Shown here piece after piece: positions 1-6,542 of a stretch of 7,758 nucleotides of DNA; the stretch's first letter is position 1; each line of letters begins with the position of its first letter. Made by a program: the position numbers and the translations under genes. This DNA comes from Acidobacteriota bacterium (GTDB lineage: Bacteria; Acidobacteriota; Polarisedimenticolia; J045). The notes under the pieces were generated by a model. The model was not told the DNA's origin and searched no databases. It saw nothing but the letters and a program-made list of their open reading frames with translations. The stretch is taken from assembly GCA_020350085.1 (NCBI GenBank), contig CP070706.1:561794-569551 (forward strand). Reading direction: 5' to 3'.

Positions 1-352
1 AGAGCGCGAGCGCGAGCGATCGACGCAGAGCGTGTGCGCGCGGCGGCTTGACCAGGACGTCGACGACCCCATGCTTCATCAGGTTGACGGCATCTTCGAC
101 GCTAGCCTGACCCGAGACGACGAGGAAAGTCGTGTCCGGCGCGACCTCGCGCAGAGCGAGCACCAGCTCCAGGCCGCTCATCCCGGGCATCGCGAAGTCC
201 GTGATCGTCACCGCTGGAGCGTCTAGCCGTCCCGCCTCGAGCGCTTCCTCGGGCTTGGTGAACGTGCGCAGATCGTGTCCTTCGCGCTTGAGCGTCGAGG
301 CGATCGCTTCGCAGGTTACGGGGTCGTCGTCGACGACGAAAACGAGGGACAA
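1..352 (-). CDS. Response regulator, receiver domain (partial, C-terminus beyond left edge)
   Basis: This is the N-terminal 117 residues of a two-component response regulator, a cytoplasmic protein phosphorylated by a sensor kinase. Visible receiver features are a hydrophobic strand followed by the acidic cluster D8-D10, the phospho-acceptor D52 in TDFAMPGMSG, S80 in VVSG, and K102 in the VKP motif. The stretch ASVEDAVNLMKHGVVDVLVKP resembles receivers of NtrC-type regulators. The output domain lies outside the window, so AAA+/DNA-binding, HD-GYP or stand-alone forms all remain possible. The start is TTG at 352-350. It is chosen because GGGAGG lies nine bases upstream and no ATG or GTG in frame would keep the first beta strand. 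The nearest upstream gene, the formyltransferase, ends 136 bp away on the same strand, so a shared transcript is possible but unproven. The receiver call is firm and the subfamily is inferred. Confidence 0.88.
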   Translation of the reverse strand, partial: MSLVFVVDDDPVTCEAIASTLKREGHDLRTFTKPEEALEAGRLDAPAVTITDFAMPGMSGLELVLALREVAPDTTFLVVSGQASVEDAVNLMKHGVVDVLVKPPRAHALRRSLALAL

Positions 353-488
353 GGTGACAGACCTCCCGCCGGTGAGCGGCCGGGCAGCTCGGCGCCCGGT
401 ACGACTCGTCGAGGACGATTATTGTCGAATCGACCGCGAGGGGCGAAGGCAGCCAACCGGCGGCCAAACGGCGGCTGACGGGGCCCCG
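353..488. other. 136-bp intergenic gap with short inverted and tandem repeats
   Basis: No gene fits here. Three small structures are visible: a perfect 5-1-5 palindrome GTCGAATCGAC at 424-434, a GC-rich inverted repeat CCGGGC/GCCCGG at 380-385 and 394-399 with an eight-base loop, and an imperfect tandem repeat of CCAACCGGCGG and CCAAACGGCGG at 453-474. The hairpin has no T-tract, so it is not a convincing terminator. The palindrome could be an operator for the response regulator gene, which is inference only. Confidence 0.4.
361..367 (-). promoter_or_regulatory. Ribosome binding site deciding the TTG start of the response regulator
   Basis: On the minus strand this reads GGGAGGT, a strong Shine-Dalgarno match. 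It ends nine bases before the TTG at 352-350. It is the main reason to accept a rare TTG start for the response regulator. Confidence 0.6.
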
Positions 489-1484
489 TCAGTGACGCGT
501 CGATTCGTCGCCTCGCTTCACCTCTTGCGCCGCCCCGCCGTCGCGGAGCTTCCCACTCGCCGGCAGCAGCGACGACGCCTCGCCGTAGCGATTCTCTCGA
601 TGCACGAGCCGCACAGCGAGCCACTCGTCTCGGCACGCGACACAGCGGCCATGCGGATCGCGCTGCTCGAGGGTGCCCGGAGGCGCGTCGCTCGGTTCTC
701 CGGTGAGCCCGGCCTTGACCACGCCCAGCCGCTCGCCGCCCAGCCACGAGAAAGGGTGCCCCCACGGCGAGGGCAGTGGATAGTAGTCGGCCGCGCGAAC
801 GAAGGCTTCGATCTCGCGCGCGGGACGGTCCCACGACAGCGCGCCGTCGAAGGGTGTCTCACGGCCGAAGTAGCTGCGCTGACTTGCGTCCTGCTCCAAG
901 CGCGGGATCTCAGCCGGGGCTCTCGCGCCGCTGTCCAGCAGCCGCTCGAGCAGCTTCAGCCCCTCGCGAATGCAGCGTGAGGCGACCTTCAGTCCCGTGT
1001 CGTCGGGCGCGATCTCGAACATCGTCTGATAGGCGATCGCAACCGTGTCGATACCCGGCTCCATCCAATGGATCGTCACGCCATGCGTCGTCTCGCCGTG
1101 GAGGATGGCCCAACTCGGCGAGTTGAGCCCCGCGTAGCGCGGCAGCGGTCCCGGGTGAAGGTTGAAGCTTCCGATACGCGGAGCCGCCAGGATCTCGCCG
1201 CGCACGATGTAGAGGGAATGCACGTTGAGCAGCAGATCGACCTCGAGCCGCTCGACCTGGGCTGCAAACGACCGCTTGCGCACGTTTCTCGGCGGCAGAA
1301 TCGGCAGGTCCATCGAGTTGGCCACATGCCAGACGGTGGCGCCCCGGACCGCCTCCTTGTCGTCCGGCTCCGAGGTCAGCACCCCGACCACACGATGCTC
1401 CGAAGCTCGTAGCCGGCGCAGCAGCTGCACGCCAGCGGACTCCTCGGCCACGAGCAGCACGTTCAGGGGCCGGCGCAGGTTCAT
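489..1484 (-). CDS. Formyltransferase family protein (Fmt/ArnA-like fold), substrate unknown
   Basis: This is a predicted N10-formyltetrahydrofolate-dependent formyltransferase of 331 residues. Residues 7-185 form the Rossmann-like catalytic domain. The conserved catalytic set is complete: N108 and H110 in FNLHPGPLP, and D146 in EPGIDT, with spacing like E. coli Fmt (N106, H108, D144). Residues 205-300 resemble the Fmt C-terminal barrel. The catalytic loop reads PGPLPRYAGLNSPSW rather than the SLLPRWRGAAP type of methionyl-tRNA formyltransferase. That is closer to formyltransferases acting on amino sugars or on nonribosomal peptide intermediates, so the true substrate is open. Start choice: AAAGAGGAG sits immediately before two adjacent ATGs (1487 and 1484), and the second has the better spacing. 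A TTG at 1499 is the longest option but lacks a ribosome site. It begins 20 bp after xerC and is probably co-transcribed with it. Confidence 0.85.
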   Translation of the reverse strand: MNLRRPLNVLLVAEESAGVQLLRRLRASEHRVVGVLTSEPDDKEAVRGATVWHVANSMDLPILPPRNVRKRSFAAQVERLEVDLLLNVHSLYIVRGEILAAPRIGSFNLHPGPLPRYAGLNSPSWAILHGETTHGVTIHWMEPGIDTVAIAYQTMFEIAPDDTGLKVASRCIREGLKLLERLLDSGARAPAEIPRLEQDASQRSYFGRETPFDGALSWDRPAREIEAFVRAADYYPLPSPWGHPFSWLGGERLGVVKAGLTGEPSDAPPGTLEQRDPHGRCVACRDEWLAVRLVHRENRYGEASSLLPASGKLRDGGAAQEVKRGDESTRH

Positions 1485-1504
1485 CATCTCCTCTTTCAAC
1501 CGAG

Positions 1505-2413
1505 TCAGGCGCGTGGATGAGTCTTGTCGTAAACGTCCAAGATGTGTTCCAGCGACAGGCGAGTGTAGCGCTGAGTCGTCGTTAGGCGGGCATGGCCGAG
1601 CAGCTCCTGAATCGCTCGAAGGTCCATTCCCGACTCGAGCAGGTGGGTGGCGAACGAGTGGCGCAGTACATGTGGATGCACACCGCGTAACAAAGCCGCG
1701 CGCGCGACGGCCTTGTCGAGAACCCTGCGTACCGAACGAGCACTGAGTCGGCCGCCCCGCAGGTTGAGAAACAACGCCTCCTGCCCGCTGCGTTCGCGCA
1801 ACGACCGCGATCTGTCCAGATAGCGACGCAGCGCCTGCACAGCTCGGCGGCCGAACGGAACGACTCGCTCGCGCCGGCCCTTGCCAACGACGCGTGCGGT
1901 ACGCTCACCCAGCAGCAGATCGTCGACATCTAGCGAGACCAGCTCCGACACCCGAAGGCCGGCGCCGTAGAGCAGCTCGAGCAACGCGCGGTCACGACAC
2001 GCGGCGATGCTGGTCCTGGCGCCGCCCTCGTCACACGCTTCCATGATGGCCGATACGTCGTCGACGTCGAGCCGTTCGGGCAGGCGGTCCGGCCGGCGAG
2101 GCATCGGCACTTCTGCCGCGGGATTCGCCTCCAGTTCGCCGATTCGAACGAGCCAGCGATAGAAGGAGCGTGCCGCAGAGAGACGGCGTCCGATCGTCGT
2201 CGCCGTCAGCCCACGTTCGTGCATGTCCGCGATCCAAGCCCGAACCTGGCGCGGCGTCACTTCTTCGGGACGCGGTGAGCTGCGATCCTGCCGTCGTGAC
2301 AACAGAAAACCGATCATATCGACGAGATCCCGGCGGTACGCGCGCACCGTTTCGACGGACCGGTCTCGGTCCAGAGACAGGTGATCGAGAAAGCGCTTGA
2401 CGGCGTCGGTCAC
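1505..2413 (-). CDS. xerC: Tyrosine recombinase XerC
   Basis: This site-specific tyrosine recombinase of 302 residues is the usual XerC/XerD length. In the cytoplasm such enzymes resolve chromosome dimers at dif together with a partner recombinase and FtsK. Residues 1-100 form the N-terminal SAM-like core-binding domain, and residues 112-295 the catalytic domain. All catalytic residues are present: R154 (GAGLRVSE), K178 (VGKGRRERVVP), H248 and R251 (HVLRHSFATHLLE), H274 (LLGHARL) and nucleophile Y283 (QRYTRL). The C-terminal YDKTHPRA matches the XerC type rather than XerD. The start is GTG at 2413-2411, one base after the TGA of the upstream TPR-like gene. There is no good Shine-Dalgarno site, so translation is probably coupled. 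Linkage to trmFO supports a chromosomal XerC rather than an integron or phage integrase. Some lineages use one Xer protein alone, so the XerC/XerD label is by similarity. Confidence 0.95.
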   Translation of the reverse strand: MTDAVKRFLDHLSLDRDRSVETVRAYRRDLVDMIGFLLSRRQDRSSPRPEEVTPRQVRAWIADMHERGLTATTIGRRLSAARSFYRWLVRIGELEANPAAEVPMPRRPDRLPERLDVDDVSAIMEACDEGGARTSIAACRDRALLELLYGAGLRVSELVSLDVDDLLLGERTARVVGKGRRERVVPFGRRAVQALRRYLDRSRSLRERSGQEALFLNLRGGRLSARSVRRVLDKAVARAALLRGVHPHVLRHSFATHLLESGMDLRAIQELLGHARLTTTQRYTRLSLEHILDVYDKTHPRA

Positions 2414-2414
2414 A

Positions 2415-3104
2415 TCAAGAGGATACGGGAGGACCTTCCGGGCAGCCCGCGTCGATCCACAGGATCAGTCGCTCAACCTGATCTGTCGCAGCCACCGCCC
2501 CCGGCCCCAGCCGGCGCTCGTGCTCGCGGTGCCGGGGAAGCGCGTCCGAGAGCACCTCCCGCACCTGCCGCGTGCTGAGTCCCGCCTCGATCAGCTTCAC
2601 TGCCACCCGCCAATCGGGCAGTGGTGCCGACTGCCAAGATCCGAACGCACCGGTCAAGTCGTCTTGGGCGAGCAGAGAGCGAGCCATGAGCGAGTGGGCG
2701 CGCGAGAGCAGCTCCGCCAGATCCGCGTGCTCCTCGCGCTCGCACCACTTGAGGTCCAGAGCGGCGTGGTGCGAGGCGCGCTCCGCGTTGTCCAACAGCA
2801 GCAGATACCCCTCTGCGAGCAGTAGCGCGGTTTCGGATTCTTGCGGAAGCTGCTCTTCCATTTCCTCGAGCACTTGCTGGGTCGCCGCGGGATCATCCAT
2901 CCGGGTGTGGCACAGCGCGATCTGAGACAGCAGGAATCGCCGCCCGGCGATCTCGTCAGTGTCCTGTACACGCTCCAACTCGCGGCGCAGGATCTCCACC
3001 GCCTCGTCGCCACGGCCTTCGGCGAGCCGCCGAGCCCCCTCGAACGACGCCGTGAAGTACGCCTCCGCGCGCCGGCTGGTCGGATGGTCGTGCGAGCTCG
3101 TCAT
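2415..3104 (-). CDS. TPR-like helical protein of unknown function between trmFO and xerC
   Basis: I do not recognise a named family for this 229-residue protein. It looks almost entirely alpha-helical, with paired amphipathic helices spaced like tetratricopeptide repeats. Candidate regions are residues 12-45 (AEAYFTASFEGARRLAEGRGDEAVEILRREL as one pair), 55-85, 90-120 and 125-155. It has no signal peptide or membrane segment, so it is probably cytoplasmic and could be a protein-interaction scaffold. The start is ATG at 3104-3102, with GAGG nine bases upstream. An open frame continues upstream to 3383, but that part overlaps trmFO and is spurious. The gene begins 22 bp after the trmFO stop and ends one base before the xerC start, so it sits firmly in the same operon. 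Any link to tRNA modification or recombination is inferred from position only. Confidence 0.8.
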   Translation of the reverse strand: MTSSHDHPTSRRAEAYFTASFEGARRLAEGRGDEAVEILRRELERVQDTDEIAGRRFLLSQIALCHTRMDDPAATQQVLEEMEEQLPQESETALLLAEGYLLLLDNAERASHHAALDLKWCEREEHADLAELLSRAHSLMARSLLAQDDLTGAFGSWQSAPLPDWRVAVKLIEAGLSTRQVREVLSDALPRHREHERRLGPGAVAATDQVERLILWIDAGCPEGPPVSS

Positions 3105-3126
3105 GCGTCGAATCCTCGCGGTCGGA

Positions 3127-4488
3127 TCACAGCCCCGCCGCTCGCGGCCGAAGATCGACGGCGAGCGGCTCGAATGCCACACTCTTAAGATAGGTACCCA
3201 GCGCCCGAATCGCCCGCGCTGCGGTCGCCTTCCTTCGTTCCCGCTTCGATTTAGGGGGTGTTTCCAGTCCGGGCAGCAGCCCGAAAGCAAAGTTCGTCGG
3301 CTGGTAATTCTCGGGGTTCGCATGGGCGACGTAGCGCTGCAGCGAGCCGAGAGCCGTCTGAGGCGGGAAGACAGGCGGAGCATGGCCCTTGACGAGAGCT
3401 GCGGCTCCGATGCCGGCGATCATTCCCGACGCCGTCGACTCCGTGTACCCCTCGACGCCGGACAGCTGGCCGGCGAACAGGAGGTCGTCTCGCCGCCGCG
3501 TCTGAAAGGTCTCTCGCAGAATCCGCGGCGAGTTGATGTAGCAGTTGCGATGGATCATGCCGAGGCGAACGAACTCTGCCCGCTGGAGTCCTGGAATCAT
3601 CCGGAACAGGCGCTTTTGCTCGGCGAAACGGAGCCGGTTTTGGAACCCCACCATGCTCCAGTGTGTCGCGGCCAAGTTGTCCTGGCGCAGCTGCACGACC
3701 GCCCACGGGCGCCGGCCGGTCCGGGGATCGGTCAATCCGACCGGCTTCATCGGACCAAAACGCAGCGTATCGCGCCCGCGGCGCGCCAGCTCCTCGATCG
3801 GCAGGCATCCTTCGAACAGCAGCTGGCGATCGAAATCGTGCAGCTCGGCAGCATCGGCGCACTCGAGGGCATCGTAGAAGCGCTCGTAGTCCGATCGATT
3901 CAGCGGGCAATTGAGATAGTCGTCCCCGGATCCCTTACCGTAGCGCGACGCTCGAAACGCCACCTCCCGGTCGATCGTATCGCCGTCGATGATCGGACTG
4001 ATGGCATCGTAGAAGGCGAGATTGTCCTGGCCGGTGAAGCCGCAGATCGACTCGGCCAACCGCTCGGAGCACAGCGGGCCAGTGGCGAGAATCGTCGGAC
4101 CGGCGCTGGGGATCTCGGCGACCTCTTCGCGTTCCAACTCGATCAGCGGATGCCCCGTGATCCGCGTGGTCACTCGCTCGGCAAACGCCTCGCGATCGAC
4201 GGCGAGCGCGGCCCCGGCGGGAAGCCGCGCGTCGAGGGCGCAGTCGATGATCAGCGAGCCGACGAGCCGTAGCTCCGCCTTGAGCAACCCGTGAGCGTTC
4301 AGCGTTTCGAGTGACTTGAACGAGTTCGAGCAGACCAATTCGGCGAGCCGATCGGTCCTGTGAACCGCCGTCGGTGTCTGCGGTCTCATTTCGAACAATG
4401 AGACCGGCACCCCCCGGCACGCACACTGCCAAGCTGCTTCGCTACCGGCGAGACCGCCTCCAACCACGATGACCCGGCTTCGCGCCAC
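3127..4488 (-). CDS. trmFO: Methylenetetrahydrofolate--tRNA-(uracil-5-)-methyltransferase TrmFO
   Basis: This FAD- and folate-dependent enzyme makes 5-methyluridine at position 54 of the tRNA T-loop, using methylenetetrahydrofolate and NAD(P)H. The protein has 453 residues, normal for the family. Residues 5-19 form the dinucleotide-binding strand-turn-helix VIVVGGGLAGSEAAW. C53 in LVCSNSFKS and C228 in FEGCLP match the two cysteines implicated in catalysis in Bacillus subtilis TrmFO (C53 and C226). The conserved blocks YLNCPLN (191-197), FGPMKPVGL (244-252), GMIHRNCYINSP (310-321) and QLSGVEGYTESTASG (341-355) are all present. The start is GTG at 4488-4486, with GAGG six bases upstream. The open frame continues to 4563, but that would add non-conserved residues ahead of the FAD motif. 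It heads the probable operon trmFO, TPR-like, xerC, formyltransferase. Its presence suggests tRNA m5U54 is made by the folate route rather than by TrmA. Confidence 0.97.
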   Translation of the reverse strand: MARSRVIVVGGGLAGSEAAWQCACRGVPVSLFEMRPQTPTAVHRTDRLAELVCSNSFKSLETLNAHGLLKAELRLVGSLIIDCALDARLPAGAALAVDREAFAERVTTRITGHPLIELEREEVAEIPSAGPTILATGPLCSERLAESICGFTGQDNLAFYDAISPIIDGDTIDREVAFRASRYGKGSGDDYLNCPLNRSDYERFYDALECADAAELHDFDRQLLFEGCLPIEELARRGRDTLRFGPMKPVGLTDPRTGRRPWAVVQLRQDNLAATHWSMVGFQNRLRFAEQKRLFRMIPGLQRAEFVRLGMIHRNCYINSPRILRETFQTRRRDDLLFAGQLSGVEGYTESTASGMIAGIGAAALVKGHAPPVFPPQTALGSLQRYVAHANPENYQPTNFAFGLLPGLETPPKSKRERRKATAARAIRALGTYLKSVAFEPLAVDLRPRAAGL

Positions 4489-4591
4489 GGCTTTCCTCGA
4501 TTGCGTGGGATGGTAGCAGGCACGCGACGGTTCGCCAGGGTTGACGCGGCGGCGGTGTCCCACGCTGGCGCTCGGCGAGTTGTGGCGGCGG
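4489..4591. other. 103-bp gap between antiporter stop and trmFO start, with 8-bp inverted repeat
   Basis: The gap contains a perfect inverted repeat, GCGTGGGA at 4503-4510 and TCCCACGC at 4558-4565, separated by 47 bases. On the minus strand a TACCAT that could serve as a weak -10 box lies at 4511-4516, directly upstream (5') of the inner repeat arm, but no -35 box of quality is seen. No T-tract follows any stem, so I see no intrinsic terminator for the antiporter gene. Readthrough from the antiporter into trmFO remains possible. Confidence 0.3.
4495..4498 (-). promoter_or_regulatory. Ribosome binding site deciding the GTG start of trmFO
   Basis: GAGG on the minus strand, six bases upstream of the GTG at 4488-4486. 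It places translation start directly before the FAD-binding strand and argues against the longer frame that starts at 4563. Confidence 0.55.
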
Positions 4592-6304
4592 TCAAACGAA
4601 GAAGATGAAGGTCACCAGCAGGAACGCAGGCAGCAGGATGGGCACCGACCAGCGGAACATGTACCCAAAAAAGGACGGCATCGGGATCCCTGCCTCTTCC
4701 GCGATCGACTTGACCATGAAGTTCGGTGCGTTGCCGATGTATGTGAATGCGCCGAAGAAGACAGCCCCGGCCGAGATCGCCAGCAAGTACACGTTGTTCG
4801 ACGCGATCAGCTCGGCAACGGCCGTCGGCTCGGCCATTCCGGGGTAGAACTTTCCGAGCGCCGTGTTGAAGAAGGTCAGGTAAGTCGGTGCGTTGTCGAG
4901 GAATGCCGACAGCGATCCGGTGATCCAATAGTACTGCCAAGGCTGGTTACAAACCCGCACCAGACCGGCCAACGCCCCTTGCTCACCCGCCTTGAGTATT
5001 TCGAGCGCCGGAATGATCGTCATGAAGATGCCGGCGAACAGATACGCCACCTCTCGAATCGGTCCCCAGGTGAAGTCGTTCTCACGCCGCAGCTCGTGAC
5101 GGGTCGTCAACAGCGAGAGCAGCCCACACATCACGATCAGCCCGTCACGGACCGTGTTCTGGATCTCGACGTGGACGCCGAGCAGCGTGTAGTGGCCCGG
5201 CCTCCACAAACCGCTCATCAGCACCGCGCCAACGATGCCGGCGAGAAACAAGAAGTTGTGGGCACCGGCGATGCCGAAACGGATCTTCTCGGTGGGCTCG
5301 GCCGGCAGCTCATCGCTGTTCTCGCGAGCTGCAATCCAGCGGTCGAGCAGGTAGAACAGCGCCAGCAACAAGGCGGCGGCGACGAACATCGGGGCCGGCA
5401 TGTGCTCGAGCGTCCAGAAGAAAGGCACGCTGTGCAGAAAACCGAGAAACAGCGGCGGGTCACCGAGCGGAGTCAACGAGCCGCCGATATTGGCCACCAG
5501 GAAGATGAAGAAGATGATGATGTGCATCTTGCTGCGCCGATGCGCATTGGCTCTCAGCACAGGGCGGATCATCACCATTGCAGCGCCGGTCGTCCCGACC
5601 CACGAGGCCATCGCCGTGCCGACGAACAACAGCAGCGTGTTCATTGCCGGCGTGCCCCGCAGCGAGCCGCGAACCACGATACCGCCCGAGACCGTGAACA
5701 GTCCCCACAGCAGGATGATGAACGGGATGTAGTCGATCAGATAGATGTGGGCGATCGCATAGAACGCCTGTCCGTGATAGGCGAGAAGAAACGGGACCGC
5801 CAGAACGACAGCCCAGAAAAGTGAGACCTTCGGGTAGTGCTCGTGCCAGAAGTGGCCGGCGACGAGCGGGAAGATGGCGATCGAGAGCAGGATTCCGACG
5901 AAAGGAATGACCGACCAGAGCGGCAGGGCGGCCCCCAACTCGCCTCCATGGTCCCCGCGCTCCCCGTTGCCCCCGTTGCCGCTGTGCGCGCCGTGCTCGT
6001 CATCTGCTCCAGCTTGCCCCATCTCGTGTGTCAGATCCGGCGCGGCGGCCCCCGCTGCCCCTTCTTCCCCATCGGCGGTCAGCTCTCCAGCGGGCTGAGC
6101 CTCGTGAGCTGTAGGGCTCGCTGGCGGACGGGTCTCGTCCAGATCGGTCTGCGGGTCACGCTGGCCGGCGATGCCGTTGCCGGTGCTCGCCGCGAGAGAG
6201 ATGGCGACGATGGGGACAATGGCGCCGGCGGCGATGACCGCATTGATGGCGGGAGCGATGGAACGGAAGAGGGTCAGGCAGACGAAGCTCCTTGTGAGCG
6301 TCAT
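4592..6304 (-). CDS. Sodium:proton antiporter-like / CitMHS_2-type ion transporter
   Basis: This polytopic inner-membrane protein of 570 residues belongs to the ion transporter (ArsB/NhaD/CitM) superfamily. It resembles the group annotated as sodium:proton antiporter or putative citrate transporter. Residues 15-40 form an N-terminal hydrophobic segment, a signal peptide or anchor. Residues 41-125 are an acidic, histidine-containing hydrophilic linker. Roughly eleven to thirteen membrane segments follow from residue 128. The two-fold repeat signature is clear: GTTGAAMVMIRPVL (237-250) with ANIGGSLTPLGDPPLFLGFL (271-290) in the first half, and SLSAFLDNAPTYLTFF (464-479) with YIGNAPNFMVKSIAE (522-536) in the second. 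D281 and D470 lie where transport residues are expected in this superfamily. The start is ATG at 6304, with AGGAG eight bases upstream at 6313-6317. The frame stays open to 6478, but that extension is arginine-rich and unlikely to be used. The transported ion cannot be told from sequence alone. Confidence 0.88.
   Translation of the reverse strand: MTLTRSFVCLTLFRSIAPAINAVIAAGAIVPIVAISLAASTGNGIAGQRDPQTDLDETRPPASPTAHEAQPAGELTADGEEGAAGAAAPDLTHEMGQAGADDEHGAHSGNGGNGERGDHGGELGAALPLWSVIPFVGILLSIAIFPLVAGHFWHEHYPKVSLFWAVVLAVPFLLAYHGQAFYAIAHIYLIDYIPFIILLWGLFTVSGGIVVRGSLRGTPAMNTLLLFVGTAMASWVGTTGAAMVMIRPVLRANAHRRSKMHIIIFFIFLVANIGGSLTPLGDPPLFLGFLHSVPFFWTLEHMPAPMFVAAALLLALFYLLDRWIAARENSDELPAEPTEKIRFGIAGAHNFLFLAGIVGAVLMSGLWRPGHYTLLGVHVEIQNTVRDGLIVMCGLLSLLTTRHELRRENDFTWGPIREVAYLFAGIFMTIIPALEILKAGEQGALAGLVRVCNQPWQYYWITGSLSAFLDNAPTYLTFFNTALGKFYPGMAEPTAVAELIASNNVYLLAISAGAVFFGAFTYIGNAPNFMVKSIAEEAGIPMPSFFGYMFRWSVPILLPAFLLVTFIFFV
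5930..6184 (-). other. Acidic, His-containing hydrophilic linker of the antiporter (residues 41-125)
   Basis: This part of the antiporter gene encodes about 85 residues between the N-terminal hydrophobic segment and the first core helix. By my count residues 49-122 hold 17 Asp/Glu, five His and only three Arg, with many Gly and Ala. The clusters LTHEMGQ, DDEHGAHSGN and ERGDHGGE are reminiscent of metal- or cation-binding low-complexity loops. If the N-terminal segment is a signal peptide or an inward-oriented anchor, the linker would be periplasmic. Confidence 0.6.
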
Positions 6305-6378
6305 GAGGCCGTCTCCTGCCGGGTGGCACGCGGCGCCAGATACAAGCGCGGAGTATCCCGGAGCACTGCGGAAGCAGC

Positions 6379-6386
6379 ATTGTATA
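6379..6386 (-). promoter_or_regulatory. Candidate -10 box for the antiporter gene
   Basis: The minus strand reads TATACAAT, AT-rich in a GC-rich background and about 75 bases upstream of the antiporter ATG. A TTGACG lies at 6410-6415, but the 23-base spacing is too long for a standard sigma-70 pair, so the -35 assignment is unresolved. Confidence 0.3.
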
Positions 6387-6533
6387 GACTGAGACGACCG
6401 GCGGGGCGGCGTCAATGACAGACTCCGCGACTTGCTCCGGGCAAAAAGCCGGGTGGGCGGCCGTCCGAGCGCCGCCACTCGCCACGGGCCACGGACCGCC
6501 GGTCAGCCGACGCCTCACGGGATCGACAGCTGA

Positions 6534-6542
6534 TGCTATCTT
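6534..6542 (+). promoter_or_regulatory. Candidate extended -10 promoter giving a leaderless ABC importer transcript
   Basis: TGCTATCTT matches an extended -10 (TGn plus TATnnT-like hexamer). The hexamer ends eight bases before the ATG at 6551, so transcription would start at or within two bases of the start codon. No Shine-Dalgarno sequence lies between, which fits leaderless translation. No -35 box is evident at 16-18 bases, as is common for extended -10 promoters. Confidence 0.4.

Noticed and set aside
1..19. GAGCGC short tandem repeat at the left edge
   Set aside because: It is three near-copies within the coding sequence for a Leu-Ala run in the response regulator, which needs no further explanation.
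132..980. Plus-strand open frame of 282 codons opposite the response regulator and formyltransferase
   Set aside because: It spans two minus-strand genes and their gap, is rich in Arg, Ser and Ala, and resembles no family. Long antisense frames are expected in GC-rich coding DNA.
1505..2413. Mobile integrase or integron recombinase
   Set aside because: The tyrosine recombinase is of XerC length and C-terminal type, is linked to trmFO, and has no neighbouring attachment repeats, tRNA or cassette genes.
3105..3383. Upstream extension of the TPR-like gene into trmFO
   Set aside because: It overlaps the conserved 3' end of trmFO by over 250 bases and is Arg/Ser-rich. The ATG at 3104 has its own GAGG site.
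2959..4272. Plus-strand open frame of 437 codons opposite trmFO
   Set aside because: It is antisense to a clearly recognised TrmFO. The translation is Arg-rich with no domain signature.
4489..4563. N-terminal extension of TrmFO
   Set aside because: TrmFO proteins begin directly with the FAD-binding strand. The GTG at 4488 has GAGG six bases upstream.
4541..5824. Plus-strand open frame of 427 codons opposite the antiporter
   Set aside because: The predicted protein is Gln/Arg/His/Asp-rich, the typical antisense image of a hydrophobic membrane protein, and has no recognisable domain.
6305..6478. N-terminal extension of the antiporter
   Set aside because: The added 58 residues are arginine- and proline-rich and precede a good ATG with AGGAG at proper spacing. 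They would place a signal-like segment internally.
6443..6478. Possible intrinsic terminator on the minus strand
   Set aside because: The stem is bulged, the T-tract starts five bases after it, and it lies upstream of the antiporter promoter candidate rather than at a gene end. It is kept only as a note in the intergenic entry.
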